Below, piece after piece: positions 1 to 10,343 of a DNA stretch of 64,000 bases. Origin of the DNA: Tamarix chinensis (lineage: Eukaryota; Streptophyta; Magnoliopsida; Caryophyllales; Tamaricaceae); contig CM060177.1 of NCBI GenBank assembly GCA_030549775.1, forward strand, positions 53,880,638 to 53,944,637. The letters are read 5' to 3'. Below the pieces are notes generated by a model. That model was not told the DNA's origin and ran no database searches. It worked only from the letters and a program-made list of their open reading frames with translations. The position numbers and the translations under genes were made by a program. The stretch's first letter is position 1. Every line of letters starts with the position of its first letter.

Positions 1-267
1 ATATAATTTTTTATTGAATCTAAGATCATAATAAATAAGAAATTATATTATATTTTAATTATGGTTTACTAGTTTTTTTTTTACAATATAGTGTGTTATT
101 AACTAAATGTTGTACATGGAAACATAAACACTATTTGTACATCACATTGTACTCATATATAAAGTGTATTTATTATACTTCCCTTTTAATTTGCAGTTCA
201 CACATCACACCTATACTGGGAGGAATTCAAATAGCTTATGATAAGAAGGGTTACGTGGAATACATAC

Positions 268-1049
268 TATTGTGGGTCCAACCCACGTGTATTAGTAAAA
301 TGTGTATTTTGCTTTGTCCTAATGAATAAGCATTTGATAGCATTTTACTAATCTTAGATTAAGTCCAACTTCGGCTTATTATTTGGGCTTCTTAATTAAA
401 CCTTTAGTATAAATATTTGCTGTACAAATTAGGGCAGCAATTGAGGGTGTGAATTCAGAAAATAACGCACACAATTAAAAGTAAAAGAAGATAGGAATAC
501 AAAGGATTTAAGAGAAGAGTTATTTGTAATTTTTCAAGGATAGCTTTCAGAAAGTTGTCGATTTACGGCGTTTCCACTGTTGGATTGTTCTAACATTTGT
601 TCAGATTGTTGGGGACACATAGGGCCTCGTTTTGAATGGTTGGATCGTCGTTTTGAGATCTAGTTTCTCTATTATTACAGCGGGACTGAACCTCTAATTT
701 GTGGTGATATTCTTCACCTTTGATCTCTTCTTGCTTAATCTCTTATGTATGTACTTTTTGGTGGGTTGTGAATTGTTGTGAATCTGATTTGGGTTCATTT
801 TTCCTTTAATATATCATAATAAGAGAAGGAAATAGGGTGGACTCCTCAAACTTTTGAAGGGGTTTTCCACGTATAAATCGTGTGTGTTGAATGGTTTATT
901 TCTGTGATCTATTCGCTTATGCTTGCTGCCCATAATTGGTGGATTACTTTGGTGAATTATTTGTAGTGAATTTGGATTCTGTTATTTAGTTGATTGTTTT
1001 GGTGTTGATCCTTGTGGATGTTGTTGTATACTACCCGGGCCCTTTCAAC
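268..1049 (+). repeat. 5' LTR of the copia element
   Basis: Direct repeat of 5239-6042. It contains a TATA-like GTATAAATAT near 408-417 and ends at CTTTCAAC immediately before the primer-binding site. The right LTR ends CTTTCAACA, so the final A is missing or changed here. The left copy is about 20 bp shorter because of small indels, for example around 840-870 compared with 5815-5860. Confidence 0.93.
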
Positions 1050-1061
1050 TGGTATCCGAGC
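1050..1061 (+). other. Primer-binding site, initiator tRNA-Met type
   Basis: TGGTATCCGAGC lies directly after the 5' LTR. It matches the canonical plant copia PBS TGGTATCAGAGC at 11 of 12 positions; the mismatch is A to C at position 8. Confidence 0.9.
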
Positions 1062-1084
1062 GAAGGTTTAATTTGACTGTCATT

Positions 1085-4000
1085 ATGGAATCTAGTAGTA
1101 TCAGTTCAATGGTTAAATTGACATCAACCAATTATTCCATATGGAGACTGATGATGGAGGAGTTGTTATACTATAAAGACTTATTTGACCTAATTGATTC
1201 AATCACAAATGAAGATGGCACCATTAATAAACCTGAAAAACCTGAAAAGATGGAAGATAGAGATTGGCCAAAGATGAAAAGAAAAGCTTTGGGGACTATT
1301 AGACAATGGGTTGATATTAGTATTTTTAACCATGTGTGTCAGGAGTCCGACCCATATGATATGTGGAAGAAATTGGAGGGTCTTTATGAAAGAAAGACCA
1401 CTCATAACAAAGCTTCATTAATCAAAAGACTTGTTAATTTGAAACTAAAGAGTGGAAAGTCAGTGTCAAAACATCTTAGTGACTTCCAGGACATCATTAA
1501 CAAGTTGACTACCATGAAAATTATTCTTGATGATGAATTGCAGGCTTTGTTCTTATTGAGTTCTTTGCTAGATAGTTGAGAAACTTTGGTTGTAACTATT
1601 AGTAACTCTGCTCCAGATGGTTTGCTATCATTGGATGTGATCAAAGAAACCCTGTTCAATGAAATGATAAGAAGTAAGGAGATGGGAGTTAATAATTCAC
1701 AAGCTCTTGTTGTTGAGAACAGAGGAAGAGGGAAGAGTCGAGGTCCCAAAGGGCATGGAAACTCAAAAGAAAGGTTCAAGTCCAGAGAAAAAGAGACTAG
1801 GACATTTTATTTTTGTAATAAACCTGGCCACTTGAAAAATTTTTGCTACAAGTGGAAGAGAGAGAAAGGCAAGATGCAAAATTCACAAAAGGAGGGAGAT
1901 GCAGCAATAGCTTCTAAAAGGGATGATGAGGTCACTTTGATTTGTGCACTAATGAATGTAATCATATTAAGAGTTCAGATATAGAGTGGATTGTAGATAT
2001 AGGAGCTTTATACCATTGTATTCTCAAAAGGGAGTACTTCATAAACTACCAAGCTGGTGATTTTGGTAGTGTTAAGATGGGAAAACAGAGCTCAGCAAGC
2101 ATTGTTGGGTTAGGTGATGTTCGTGTGAAAACGAGTACGTGCATGATTACATTGAAAATTGTACGCCATATTCCTAATCTATGCCTTAACTTTATCTCCA
2201 AATGTCCTTGATGAAGAGGGTTTTCAACATACCTTTGGTGATGGCAAGTGGAAATTATCTAAGGGTTTTATGACAATTGCTCAAGGCAAGTTATGTTGTT
2301 CTTTATACAAGACATACTTAAGTTTGTGTTCTGGTGAGCTGAATGCAGTGGAAGAAAAGAACTCTCCTAATTTGTGGCATTGAAGGCTAGGACATATGAG
2401 TGATAAATGGTTGAAATTGTTAGCATGTAAAGCTCTTATTCTTGTTGATAAAACTATTTCTCTTGACCCTTGTGATCATTGTTTGGCAGGAAAATAACAT
2501 AGAGCTTCCTTTTCTAGGAAGTCCACTAGAAAGCAAGATAAGTTGGAGCTAGTACACTTCGATGTCTGCGATCCTATTGAGGTGGAGTATCTTGGTGATA
2601 ATAAATATTTTGTTACCTTTATTGATGATGCTACTCAAAAAACTTAGGTCTACATGATAAAGACAAAGAGTTAAGTTTTCAAGATTTTTCATAAATTTCA
2701 TGCCATGGTAGAAAGGGAGACGGAAAGAAAGGTAAAGCGTCTTCAATAAGATAATGATGGTGAATATACTTCAAACAAATTCAAGCATTATTGTTCACAA
2801 CATTGCATTAGACATGAGAAGATAGAGTTTGTCACACAACAACATAATAGAGTTGTAGAGAGAATGAACAGATTCATTATGGAAAAAGTGAGATGTATGC
2901 TTAGAATGTCAATTCGTCTTAAGACATTCTAGGGTGAAGCAGTCCAGTGTGCAGTTTACTTGATCAATAGAGCCCCATCAATTCATCTTGCCCTTGACAT
3001 TCCTGAAAGAGAATGGAAGGGATGCAATCCCACTTACTCAGATTTGAGAGTTTTTGGGTGTAAGGCATATATGCATGTGCCGAAAGAACAGAGGTCAAAA
3101 CTTGATTCCAAAACTCATCCCTCCGTGTTTGTTGGCTATGGTAATGAAGGTAGTGAGAAGTAGAGATGTAGTATTCTTTGAGCACGTGATGGATACATAG
3201 CTTCTTAATATAAGGTACTCTTCTACCTCAGAATTATTATTTGATACTACTGTTGTTTCTTTTCTACTACTTCTGTGGAGCAGCTAACAAATGATTATGT
3301 TGATGTGATACCTGATGATATTGGTGAGGTACAACCTGATGGTGTTAATGTACCAGTTCATGATGATGGTGATCATTTAGATCACAGTAAGTCTTCATCT
3401 AATGAAGAAGAGCTTCATGAGGAATAAATTTATGATGAAGAGGTTCATGCGCAAGGGGAGCAACCTACCCCTCAAGTGGAGGATACAGAGGTTTGAAGTT
3501 CAGTTAGAGAGCGTAAACCTTCAACAAAGTATCTAAGCTCAGAGTACATTCTAGTCACAGAAGATGGGGAGCCAGAGAGTTATCGGGAAGTACTGTCATC
3601 TGATGAGAAAAATCTTTAGCTAGATGCTATGAAGGAAGATATGGATTCCTTGAAAAAGAATGATACTTATGAGTTAGTGAAGCCTCCCAAGGGTAGGAAA
3701 TTCTTGAAGAACAGGTGGGTTTTCAAGAACAAGAAAGATGGTGAGAAGATTGTGAAGCGGAAAGCCAGATTGGTGGTTAAGGGATGCAACTAGAAAAAGA
3801 GCATCGACTTTGATGAAATCTTCTCTCAGTGATCAAAATGACATATATCTAAACCGTGTTAGGTTTATTTGCAAGTCATGATCTTAAGTTGGAGCAACTT
3901 GATGTGAAAACTGATTTCTTACATGGTGACTTGCATGAAGAAATCTACATGGAGTAGCCTGAAGGATTTGAAGAGAAAGGAAAAGAGAAACTTTTTTGCA

Positions 4001-5180
4001 AGTTGAAGAAGAGTCTTTATGTGCTTAGACAGGCACCAAGGCAATGGTACCGAAAATTTGATTCGTTTATGACAAATAATGGTTATAAACGAAATTCTGC
4101 CGATCCTTGTGTGTATTTTAGAAATTTCCCTGGAGGTAAATTCATCATCCTTCTGCTATGGTTTTAGATTATACGACCCAGAAAAGAAGAAGGTAGTGAG
4201 AAGTAGAGATGTAGTATACGATCCAGAAAAGAAGATGATATGCTGATAGTTAGACAAGATGCAAATATGATTCAAAATTTGAAGAAAGACTTGTCCAAGT
4301 CATTTGATATGAAAGACTTGGGTCCAGAAAAGCAAATCTTAGGCATGGAGATTGCTCGTGACAGGAAAGTTGGAAAATTGTGGCTATCACAAGAGAAGTA
4401 TATTGAACGGGTTCTTGAAAGGTTCAATATAAAAGATGAAAAGCCTGTTAATATACTACTAGCTACTCATTTCAAGCTAAGTAAAAGAGATTGTCCCACA
4501 ATAGAGAAGGAAAAAGAAATTATGTCATCTATTCCTTACTCTTCTGCTATTGGTTCTTTGATTTATGCTATGGTGTGTACTAGGCCAGATATTTCACATG
4601 CTGTTAGTTTGGTGAGTAGATACTTATTCAATCTTGGTAAGGCTCACTGGGAAGCTATGAAGTGGATTTTCAAATACTTGTGGGGCACCTCCAAACTGAG
4701 TTTGTGTTATGGAGGTGGCAAACCTATACTTGAAGGCTACACTAATGCAGACATGGCAGGTGATCTTGATAACAGAAAGTCTACCTCACGTTATGTGTTT
4801 ACATTTTTAGGGGGAGCCATTCATGGCAATCCAAGTTACAAAAGTGTGTAGCATTGTCCACAACTGAAGTAGAGTATATAACAGCCGTGGAAGCAAGTAA
4901 AGAGTTGTTATGGCTTAATAGGTTCCTTCGAGATTTGGGTTTGAGGCAAGGTAAGTATGTATTATTCTGCGATAGTCAGAGTGCCATTGACTTGAGCAAG
5001 AATGTAATGTATCATGCTCGCACCAAGAATATAGATGTTAGATATCATTGGTTACGGAATTTGATCAAGGAGAAGCATTTGAAGTTAAAGAAAGTCCACA
5101 CCAATAAGAATGGTGCAAATATGTTGACAAAGCTAGTCCCTGGAAGCAAGCTTGAAGTTTGTGGTAACTTGCTGGGATGA
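1085..5180 (+). pseudogene. Copia gag-pol polyprotein, pseudogene
   Basis: The likely original start is the ATG at 1085 (MESSSISSMVKL); the frame is also open a little upstream from a TTG. Gag runs to a stop near 1577 and then resumes. A CCHC zinc knuckle is at about 1807-1850, but its first Cys is replaced by Phe or Tyr (FYFCNKPGH). The protease site near 1987-2010 reads VDIGALYH, with Ser of the D-S/T-G triad replaced by Ile. The integrase zinc region (LWH, stop, RLGHMS) is at 2374-2400. Integrase and RT blocks follow with several stops. RNase H ends near 5180, including an STTEVEY block at about 4857. At the RT active-site region (4160-4235) the expected Asp-Asp motif is disrupted by a 29-bp segment identical to 3146-3174. 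No functional product is possible. Confidence 0.93.
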
Positions 5181-5227
5181 AGGTCAAGTGATCATGGAAG
5201 TGATTGTGTCTTCCCCATGTTGGGCTC

Positions 5228-5237
5228 GAGGGGGAGA
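5228..5237 (+). other. Polypurine tract of the copia element
   Basis: The purine run GAGGGGGAGA lies one base before the 3' LTR start at 5239. This is the expected site of plus-strand DNA priming in copia elements. Confidence 0.85.
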
Positions 5238-5238
5238 T

Positions 5239-6042
5239 TGTTGTAGGTCCAGCCCACATGTGTTAGTAAAATGTATATTTTTTTTGTCCTAATAAATGGA
5301 CATTTGATAGCATTTTACTAATCTTAGATTAAGTCCAACTTTGGCTTATTATTTGTGCTTCTTAATTAAGCCTTTGGTATAAATACTTGCTGTACAAATT
5401 AAGGCAGCAATTGAGAGTGTGAATTCAGAAAATAATACACACAATTAGAAGCAAAAGAAGAGAGGAAGACAAAGGTTTTAAGAGAAGAGTTATTTGCGAT
5501 TTTTCAATGACAACTTTCAGAAAGTTGTCGATTTCCAGAGTTTCCACTGTTGGATTTTATTGAAATTTTGTTAACTTGTTGGGGATACATAGGGCCTCCT
5601 TTTGAATAGTTGGATCGTCATTTTGAGATCTAGTTTATTTGTTATTGTAGCAGGACTGAACCTCTGATTTGTGGTGATATTCTTCACATTTGATCACTTC
5701 TTGCTTAATCTCTTATGTATGTACTTGTTGGTGGGTTGTGAATTGTTGTGAACCTGATTTGGGTTCATTTTACCCTCAATTTATCATAATAAGATAAGAA
5801 AATAGGGTGGACTCCTCAAACGTCCCGTAGTTTTTACTCTTCACATCGAATGAGTTTTCCACGTATAAATCGTGTGTGCTAATTGGTTTATTTTTCTGAA
5901 CTATTCGCTTATACTTGCTGCCCATAATTGGTAAATTACTTTGGTAAATTATTTGTGGTGAATTTGGGTTCTCTTATTTAGTTGATTGTCTTGGTGTTGA
6001 TTCTTGTGGATGTTATTGTATACTACTTGGGCCCTTTCAACA
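5239..6042 (+). repeat. 3' LTR of the copia element
   Basis: It starts TGTTGTAGGTCC just after the polypurine tract and ends CTTTCAACA before the right TSD. Its order and wording match 268-1049, including the TATA-like GTATAAATAC near 5379-5388. Confidence 0.93.
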
Positions 6043-6454
6043 CATACGCCCAGAATGTCATGATGTAGCAATAGTTATAGTCCTATAGATATTAAAGAAA
6101 GAATTAATATTGCATCGTATGAAATAGCTGTGGAGTTTGTAGAGCGTCGACTGAAGTAGAGCAGAGATGTTAAAGTTATACGTAGAAGTAGCGCCATTCT
6201 ATTCAGAGATGCAGGCAACTCGATTCTATTGCCCACAATATTTCTGCTCAGTAGACAGTTACGAAGCGAAAATGACTAGTCTGCAAATCTCTGTTTCACA
6301 GTATGAAAATACATAATACATATACATGATAAATTCATAATATTAATAATATTAGTAATGCCAATGAATAGCATAACCGGAAGGAGGTGCCGTCCGGACG
6401 GACGGGGAGGAAAGCCAAAAGGATGAATGGAAAAAAGAAGAAGCATAAAATCAC

Positions 6455-7588
6455 TTAAACCAAAGCATCAGCACCAGCAACAATCTCCAAAATTTCTCCA
6501 GTAATCTTAGCCTGCCTCTGTCTATTGTAAACTGTGGAAAGGTTCTTCTTCAATTCAACAGCGTTATCTGTAGCATTACTCATTGCAGTCATTCTAGCAG
6601 CAAGCTCACTGGCTAAAGAATCCTGCAACGCCCTTAAGATCTGACTGTTGAGGTATAAAGGCAATAGAGCATCAAGGATTTGAACTGGGTCTTGCTCGAA
6701 TTGTAAGATTGGCGAGAAATCTATGGTCTCTGATCTCACTATATCTCTCTCCACAGTTAGTTTCCCTTCTTTGGTAGTCAACCTAAATAACTCATCCTCT
6801 GCTGCATCAACACAGTTTCCATTGATGTCACACACTTCTCCCTTGGGAGATAATGGTAGAAGAGTGTGGATCACTGGATCGGACTTCACCAGTGAGACGA
6901 ACTTGGTGTAAAGGAGCTCCACTTTGTCCACCTCTTCACTGACGAACAGTGAGAATACATCATCTGCAATTGCTTGAGCTTCTTTAGCGGTTGGAAGGTT
7001 GCTACCTTCCATAAACTTGTCAACAGGAATTGCAGGCCGACGAATGAAATATGAGTTACCCTTTTTGCCAACACTAACTATAGTGTAATCTAACCCAAGA
7101 CTCCTCAATTCAGAAATCCTTTGTTCAGCTTTCTTAAGGATTGAGTTATTGAAACCACCACAAAGACCACGATCTCCGGTCACAACCACCAAAGCCACTT
7201 TTTTAACAGGCCTAACTTTGGTTAGAGGAGTATCGACGTCTTCGGTTTGGAGCTGCTCATTGATGTTGTACAGAACCTCAACAAGAGTCTCGGAAAATGG
7301 CCTGCCATTGACCACAGCTTCTTGAGCCCTACGTACCTTGGCGGCAGCCACCAGCTTCATAGCCTCGGTGATCTTTTGGGTGTTTTTTACTGACCCAATT
7401 CTTTCCCGCAGCTCACGAAGCCCGCACTGGATTGGGCATGAACATGGCTGCTTGGTAATTGATGTTGAGTTGCTTACATTCTGGGATGGTAGCTGGAGTG
7501 GGCTAACAGAGGAGCGGAAAGAGATTGATGAGGGGTCAGAAAGAGCGAGTTTTGAAGAGACCCACATGGTGAGAGAGGAAGCAGCCAT
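6455..7588 (-). CDS. ATPC: ATP synthase gamma chain, chloroplastic
   Basis: A 377-codon intronless gene. The product is the central rotor shaft of the CF1 head of the thylakoid ATP synthase. Residues 1-55 are Ser-rich and lack acidic runs, as in a stroma-targeting transit peptide. The mature part begins around GLRELRERIGSVKNTQKI (56-73), and TEAMKLVAAAKVRRAQEAV is the conserved N-terminal helix. VTGDRGLCGGFNN (136-148) is the family signature. The plant-specific regulatory loop is present with Cys253 and Cys259 (EVCDINGNC), the thioredoxin-reducible pair that gives light control and is absent from bacterial and mitochondrial gamma. The C-terminal helix (STVYNRQRQAKITGEILEIV) is complete. Length fits the plant family. 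The first ATG with a full transit peptide is chosen. No disabling mutation is seen, so the gene looks functional. Confidence 0.97.
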   Translation of the reverse strand: MAASSLTMWVSSKLALSDPSSISFRSSVSPLQLPSQNVSNSTSITKQPCSCPIQCGLRELRERIGSVKNTQKITEAMKLVAAAKVRRAQEAVVNGRPFSETLVEVLYNINEQLQTEDVDTPLTKVRPVKKVALVVVTGDRGLCGGFNNSILKKAEQRISELRSLGLDYTIVSVGKKGNSYFIRRPAIPVDKFMEGSNLPTAKEAQAIADDVFSLFVSEEVDKVELLYTKFVSLVKSDPVIHTLLPLSPKGEVCDINGNCVDAAEDELFRLTTKEGKLTVERDIVRSETIDFSPILQFEQDPVQILDALLPLYLNSQILRALQDSLASELAARMTAMSNATDNAVELKKNLSTVYNRQRQAKITGEILEIVAGADALV

Positions 7589-7732
7589 TTAAATTTCAAT
7601 GGAGTTTTCAGAGTAGTAAGCTCCGTTTTCTTCACTGTTACAGGACGAAGAAAAGAGAGAGGGAAGAAGAGAAACAAGAAAGGAAATGAGTTATGTGGGT
7701 GCCAAGATGTTTTGCTTATTTTTACCTTTTTC

Positions 7733-7743
7733 ATATCTTATCC
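7733..7743 (-). promoter_or_regulatory. I-box-like light element upstream of ATPC
   Basis: On the minus strand this reads GGATAAGATAT, containing the GATAAG core (7737-7742) common in promoters of photosynthesis genes. It lies about 150 bp upstream of the ATPC start. Function is inferred from motif and position only. Confidence 0.35.
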
Positions 7744-8345
7744 TCAAAATGAAATATTTGGCTCCTCAAGTTTTGAGTGGAGAGGTAGGAACGAATGAGC
7801 GGTGGAGAAGACAGGAAGGTATGGATGAGGTTTTCATTGTTGATAAGGGAAATTTGACCGTTGGAGATTGCGGGTGGAGACTACATAGATATTTGATATG
7901 AGAAACTATGAAACATAAATACGATTTTGATTCGTTTTATCGCCATCAACATCATAGCTTTCGTCTAAATTTCGCGGTTCAATTGGTGCTCAAGTCATGT
8001 GGCTCCCGTTACATTTTGGAATAAACACGGGCCTCATCACGCAAAAGAGAGGATCTTTGGCCCTTGTCAGAAAGGAATATGCGGCCATGCGATAGTGGTT
8101 TTCCGAATCTCATGGAGCAAGGCTACCCGTATATATGGGCCTTGCAAATTGCAGTCGTTCATCTAAGATGAAAATAAGGTGGTTCACATTGCAGATCTTG
8201 AACATCGTCCATAGATGCCAGACTAGTAATCAAAGTGCCTATAAGAGAATTACAAGAAGGAAATTCGCACTTCTGATGGTATAGAAAGAGGCAAGGGGAT
8301 GAACAATTGAATGACAAGCTACAAAAGAAATTTCTTCACTATTCA
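7744..8345. other. Spacer between ATPC and the PPR gene
   Basis: It holds the distal ATPC upstream region and, being downstream of the minus-strand PPR gene only at its far end, probably that gene's 3' UTR (about 8200-8345). No credible ORF, RNA gene or repeat was seen. Confidence 0.4.
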
Positions 8346-10343
8346 TTAGATTTGAAAATCAGTATACTCTTGGAATCCTAAACAACTTTTTTCTTCAACA
8401 AGAGGGTGAATGATGGACTGATATGTGTGAACATCTGGGATGGCTCCTTGGAGAACCAAATCATCGTGCAATGCAACCACTCTGTCTGCACCACAATGCC
8501 TACTGGCATGGGTAACTAGAGTTCTGTAAGTTATAAAATCAGGAGTGATTCCTTGACTAGCCATCATCTTCAGAAGTTCCTTTGCTTCTTCAATGAACCC
8601 CATTTTGCACAGGAAGTTCATCATTGTATTGTAGGTAACTCGATTTATCAAGTTATTACCAGCCTTCGCCATCTCTAAGAACACTGCCAATGCCTCATCA
8701 ACTCGGCCACAGATCAAATACCCATTCAACAAAGTATTGTAGGTTATGGAATCAAATGAACCTCTCTTCTTTACTGTCTCCACCATCATCCTTCCTGCAT
8801 CAGCTGATACTGCTCTGCACAAACCATTTGTCACAGAATTGCATACAACTTGGTTGGGCATTTCTTCCATCTTAATCATTTCATCATATACTTGAAATGC
8901 AGTTTCAATATTCCTATCCTTAAAATAACCGTCAATCAAAGTTCCGTATGTCACAATATCAAGAACAAGGCCACGGACAAACATAGTAGCAAGAACTTGC
9001 TTCACTCCAGCTATATCATTCATCTGTAGCAGATAGTTGATGAGTATATTGTGTGTAAAATTATCTTTTGCCATATCCTTCTCTGAAATTTGGTTATGGT
9101 ACTTTACAGCTTCGTTTATATACCCATTCCTACAAAGGCCCTTTATTAGTATTGAATATGTAATGAGATCAGGATCAATGTGCTTCTGGACCATTTCAGA
9201 TAAGAGCAAAGAAGCTTCCTCAATATCTCCGTCCATGTACAACCAATAAATGATTATATTGTATATAACAGTATTGGGCATCAAACCCCTCTTTACCATT
9301 TCATCACACAACTGAAGCCCCTTCTCCAATCTCCCAAACCTACAGAGTCCATCAATCAAAATTGCATAAGTTCTCACATTAGGCTCAATGTTCATGTTCA
9401 TCATTTCATACAACAAAACATCCTTGGCAAATTCCACACAGCCCAACTTGCAGAATCCACCAATCAGACAATTATAACTGACTATATTTGGTCTAACACT
9501 ATCCATAGATATAAACACCATCTTCCTCAAGAGACAAAGGGCAATATCAATAATACTCATCTTGCAAGCACCATCAATAAGCAGATTGAAACTAACAACA
9601 TCCGGAAAAAATCCCATCTTTAACATCCTATAAATCACAGAAATTGCTTCTAATATTCTACAATCCCTACATAAAGCAGAGATAATCAAATTAAAGGTAT
9701 TTACATTCTCAGAATAACCAGATGAAATCATTTCCTTGTACACCAACCAAAACTTGTTCAATTCATTTTGCTTTACCAAATGGTTCAGAATATTAATCCA
9801 AGCATGGGCTGAAGCACAAAAGCCCTCCACCCTCATCCCCTTCATCACTTCATAAGCGGCCTCAAACGCACCAATTTCAATACAACTCCGCACCAGCACA
9901 TCAAAAACAACCGGGCTAGAGAAATTTTCATCATAAGAATCAGTCAGTGCATCAAACAAATCAATAGCGGAAAACCCATTTTGCTGCATCGAATTTCTTA
10001 GGACCAGCAAGGCATCATCAATCTTCCTTGCCCCGACCAACACATGAACATAATTACAACAGACTTCAACCGACGGTCCTAAGTTATTTTGCTCACTGAC
10101 CCAATTGAAGAACTCCGAAACTAGTCGTGGAGAATGCTTAAACTCTTTAATAACACGAGTGAATATTAAATTAGTGAGTTGCGAGGAGAACTGATTTAAG
10201 ACTTTCCATCTTCTTTGCCGTAAATTTGAGCAGAGTGCTTTGAAAACGATTTCATCGGTGATAGGGTTTAAGAATTGCTTACCCATGTGAAGAAACCTGC
10301 ATGCTGTCAATTTACTCCTCTGCGGATCGAACCTGATGTTCAT
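8346..10343 (-). CDS. P-class pentatricopeptide repeat protein
   Basis: A single-exon gene of 665 codons, as is usual for plant PPR genes. The N-terminal 80 residues are basic and Ser/Phe-rich (start MNIRFDPQRSKL), with no acidic cluster, which suggests mitochondrial or possibly plastid import. From about residue 100 to the end are roughly 12-14 tandem 35-residue repeats of the form (N/D)xxTYNxLIxGxCKxGxxxEAxxLxxEM...P, for example starting NVNTFNLIISALCRDCR and NVRTYAILIDGLCRFGRLEK. No E, DYW or SMR domain follows, so it is a pure P-type. Such proteins bind organelle RNA in a sequence-specific way and affect processing, stability, splicing or translation. The frame is intact. I cannot assign the ortholog or the RNA target. 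The ATG at 10343 is the first in a continuous frame. Confidence 0.93.
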   Translation of the reverse strand: MNIRFDPQRSKLTACRFLHMGKQFLNPITDEIVFKALCSNLRQRRWKVLNQFSSQLTNLIFTRVIKEFKHSPRLVSEFFNWVSEQNNLGPSVEVCCNYVHVLVGARKIDDALLVLRNSMQQNGFSAIDLFDALTDSYDENFSSPVVFDVLVRSCIEIGAFEAAYEVMKGMRVEGFCASAHAWINILNHLVKQNELNKFWLVYKEMISSGYSENVNTFNLIISALCRDCRILEAISVIYRMLKMGFFPDVVSFNLLIDGACKMSIIDIALCLLRKMVFISMDSVRPNIVSYNCLIGGFCKLGCVEFAKDVLLYEMMNMNIEPNVRTYAILIDGLCRFGRLEKGLQLCDEMVKRGLMPNTVIYNIIIYWLYMDGDIEEASLLLSEMVQKHIDPDLITYSILIKGLCRNGYINEAVKYHNQISEKDMAKDNFTHNILINYLLQMNDIAGVKQVLATMFVRGLVLDIVTYGTLIDGYFKDRNIETAFQVYDEMIKMEEMPNQVVCNSVTNGLCRAVSADAGRMMVETVKKRGSFDSITYNTLLNGYLICGRVDEALAVFLEMAKAGNNLINRVTYNTMMNFLCKMGFIEEAKELLKMMASQGITPDFITYRTLVTHASRHCGADRVVALHDDLVLQGAIPDVHTYQSIIHPLVEEKSCLGFQEYTDFQI

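Larger units (their letters stand above)
268..6042 (+). mobile_element. Ty1/copia LTR retrotransposon, complete in structure but decayed
   Basis: The element is 5,775 bp, flanked by the perfect 5-bp TSD CATAC (263-267 and 6043-6047). It has two LTRs, a tRNA-Met primer site, gag-pol in copia order (gag, protease, integrase, RT, RNase H) and a polypurine tract. The left LTR starts TATTGTGGG and the right TGTTGTAGG, so the left terminal TG has mutated to TA. The LTRs differ at many positions and the coding region has numerous in-frame stops and frameshifts, so this is an old, immobile copy. The intact TSD shows the ends are original. It lies about 400 bp beyond the 3' end of the ATPC gene. Confidence 0.95.
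197..6159 (+). pseudogene. Exon-like sequence split by the copia insertion (197-267 and 6048-6159)
   Basis: A 3' splice-site-like TTTGCAG ends at 196. From 198 an open frame starts SHITPILGGIQIAYDK and reaches the left TSD. Counting the CATAC TSD once, the same frame continues beyond the copia element from 6048 for 13 more codons (RPECHDVAIVIVL) to a TAG at 6086. A second open stretch, 6064-6159, lies in another frame, contains ERINIASYEIAVEFVERR and ends in TAG. The composition looks like coding DNA rather than AT-rich spacer. I do not recognise the protein. It may be the last exon of a plus-strand gene lying mostly upstream of the window and broken by the element, or an old gene fragment with a frameshift. 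The joined frame is short enough that chance is possible. Confidence 0.3.

Noticed and set aside
6723..7074. Short frames overlapping ATPC on either strand
   Set aside because: Shadows of the well-supported ATPC coding sequence.
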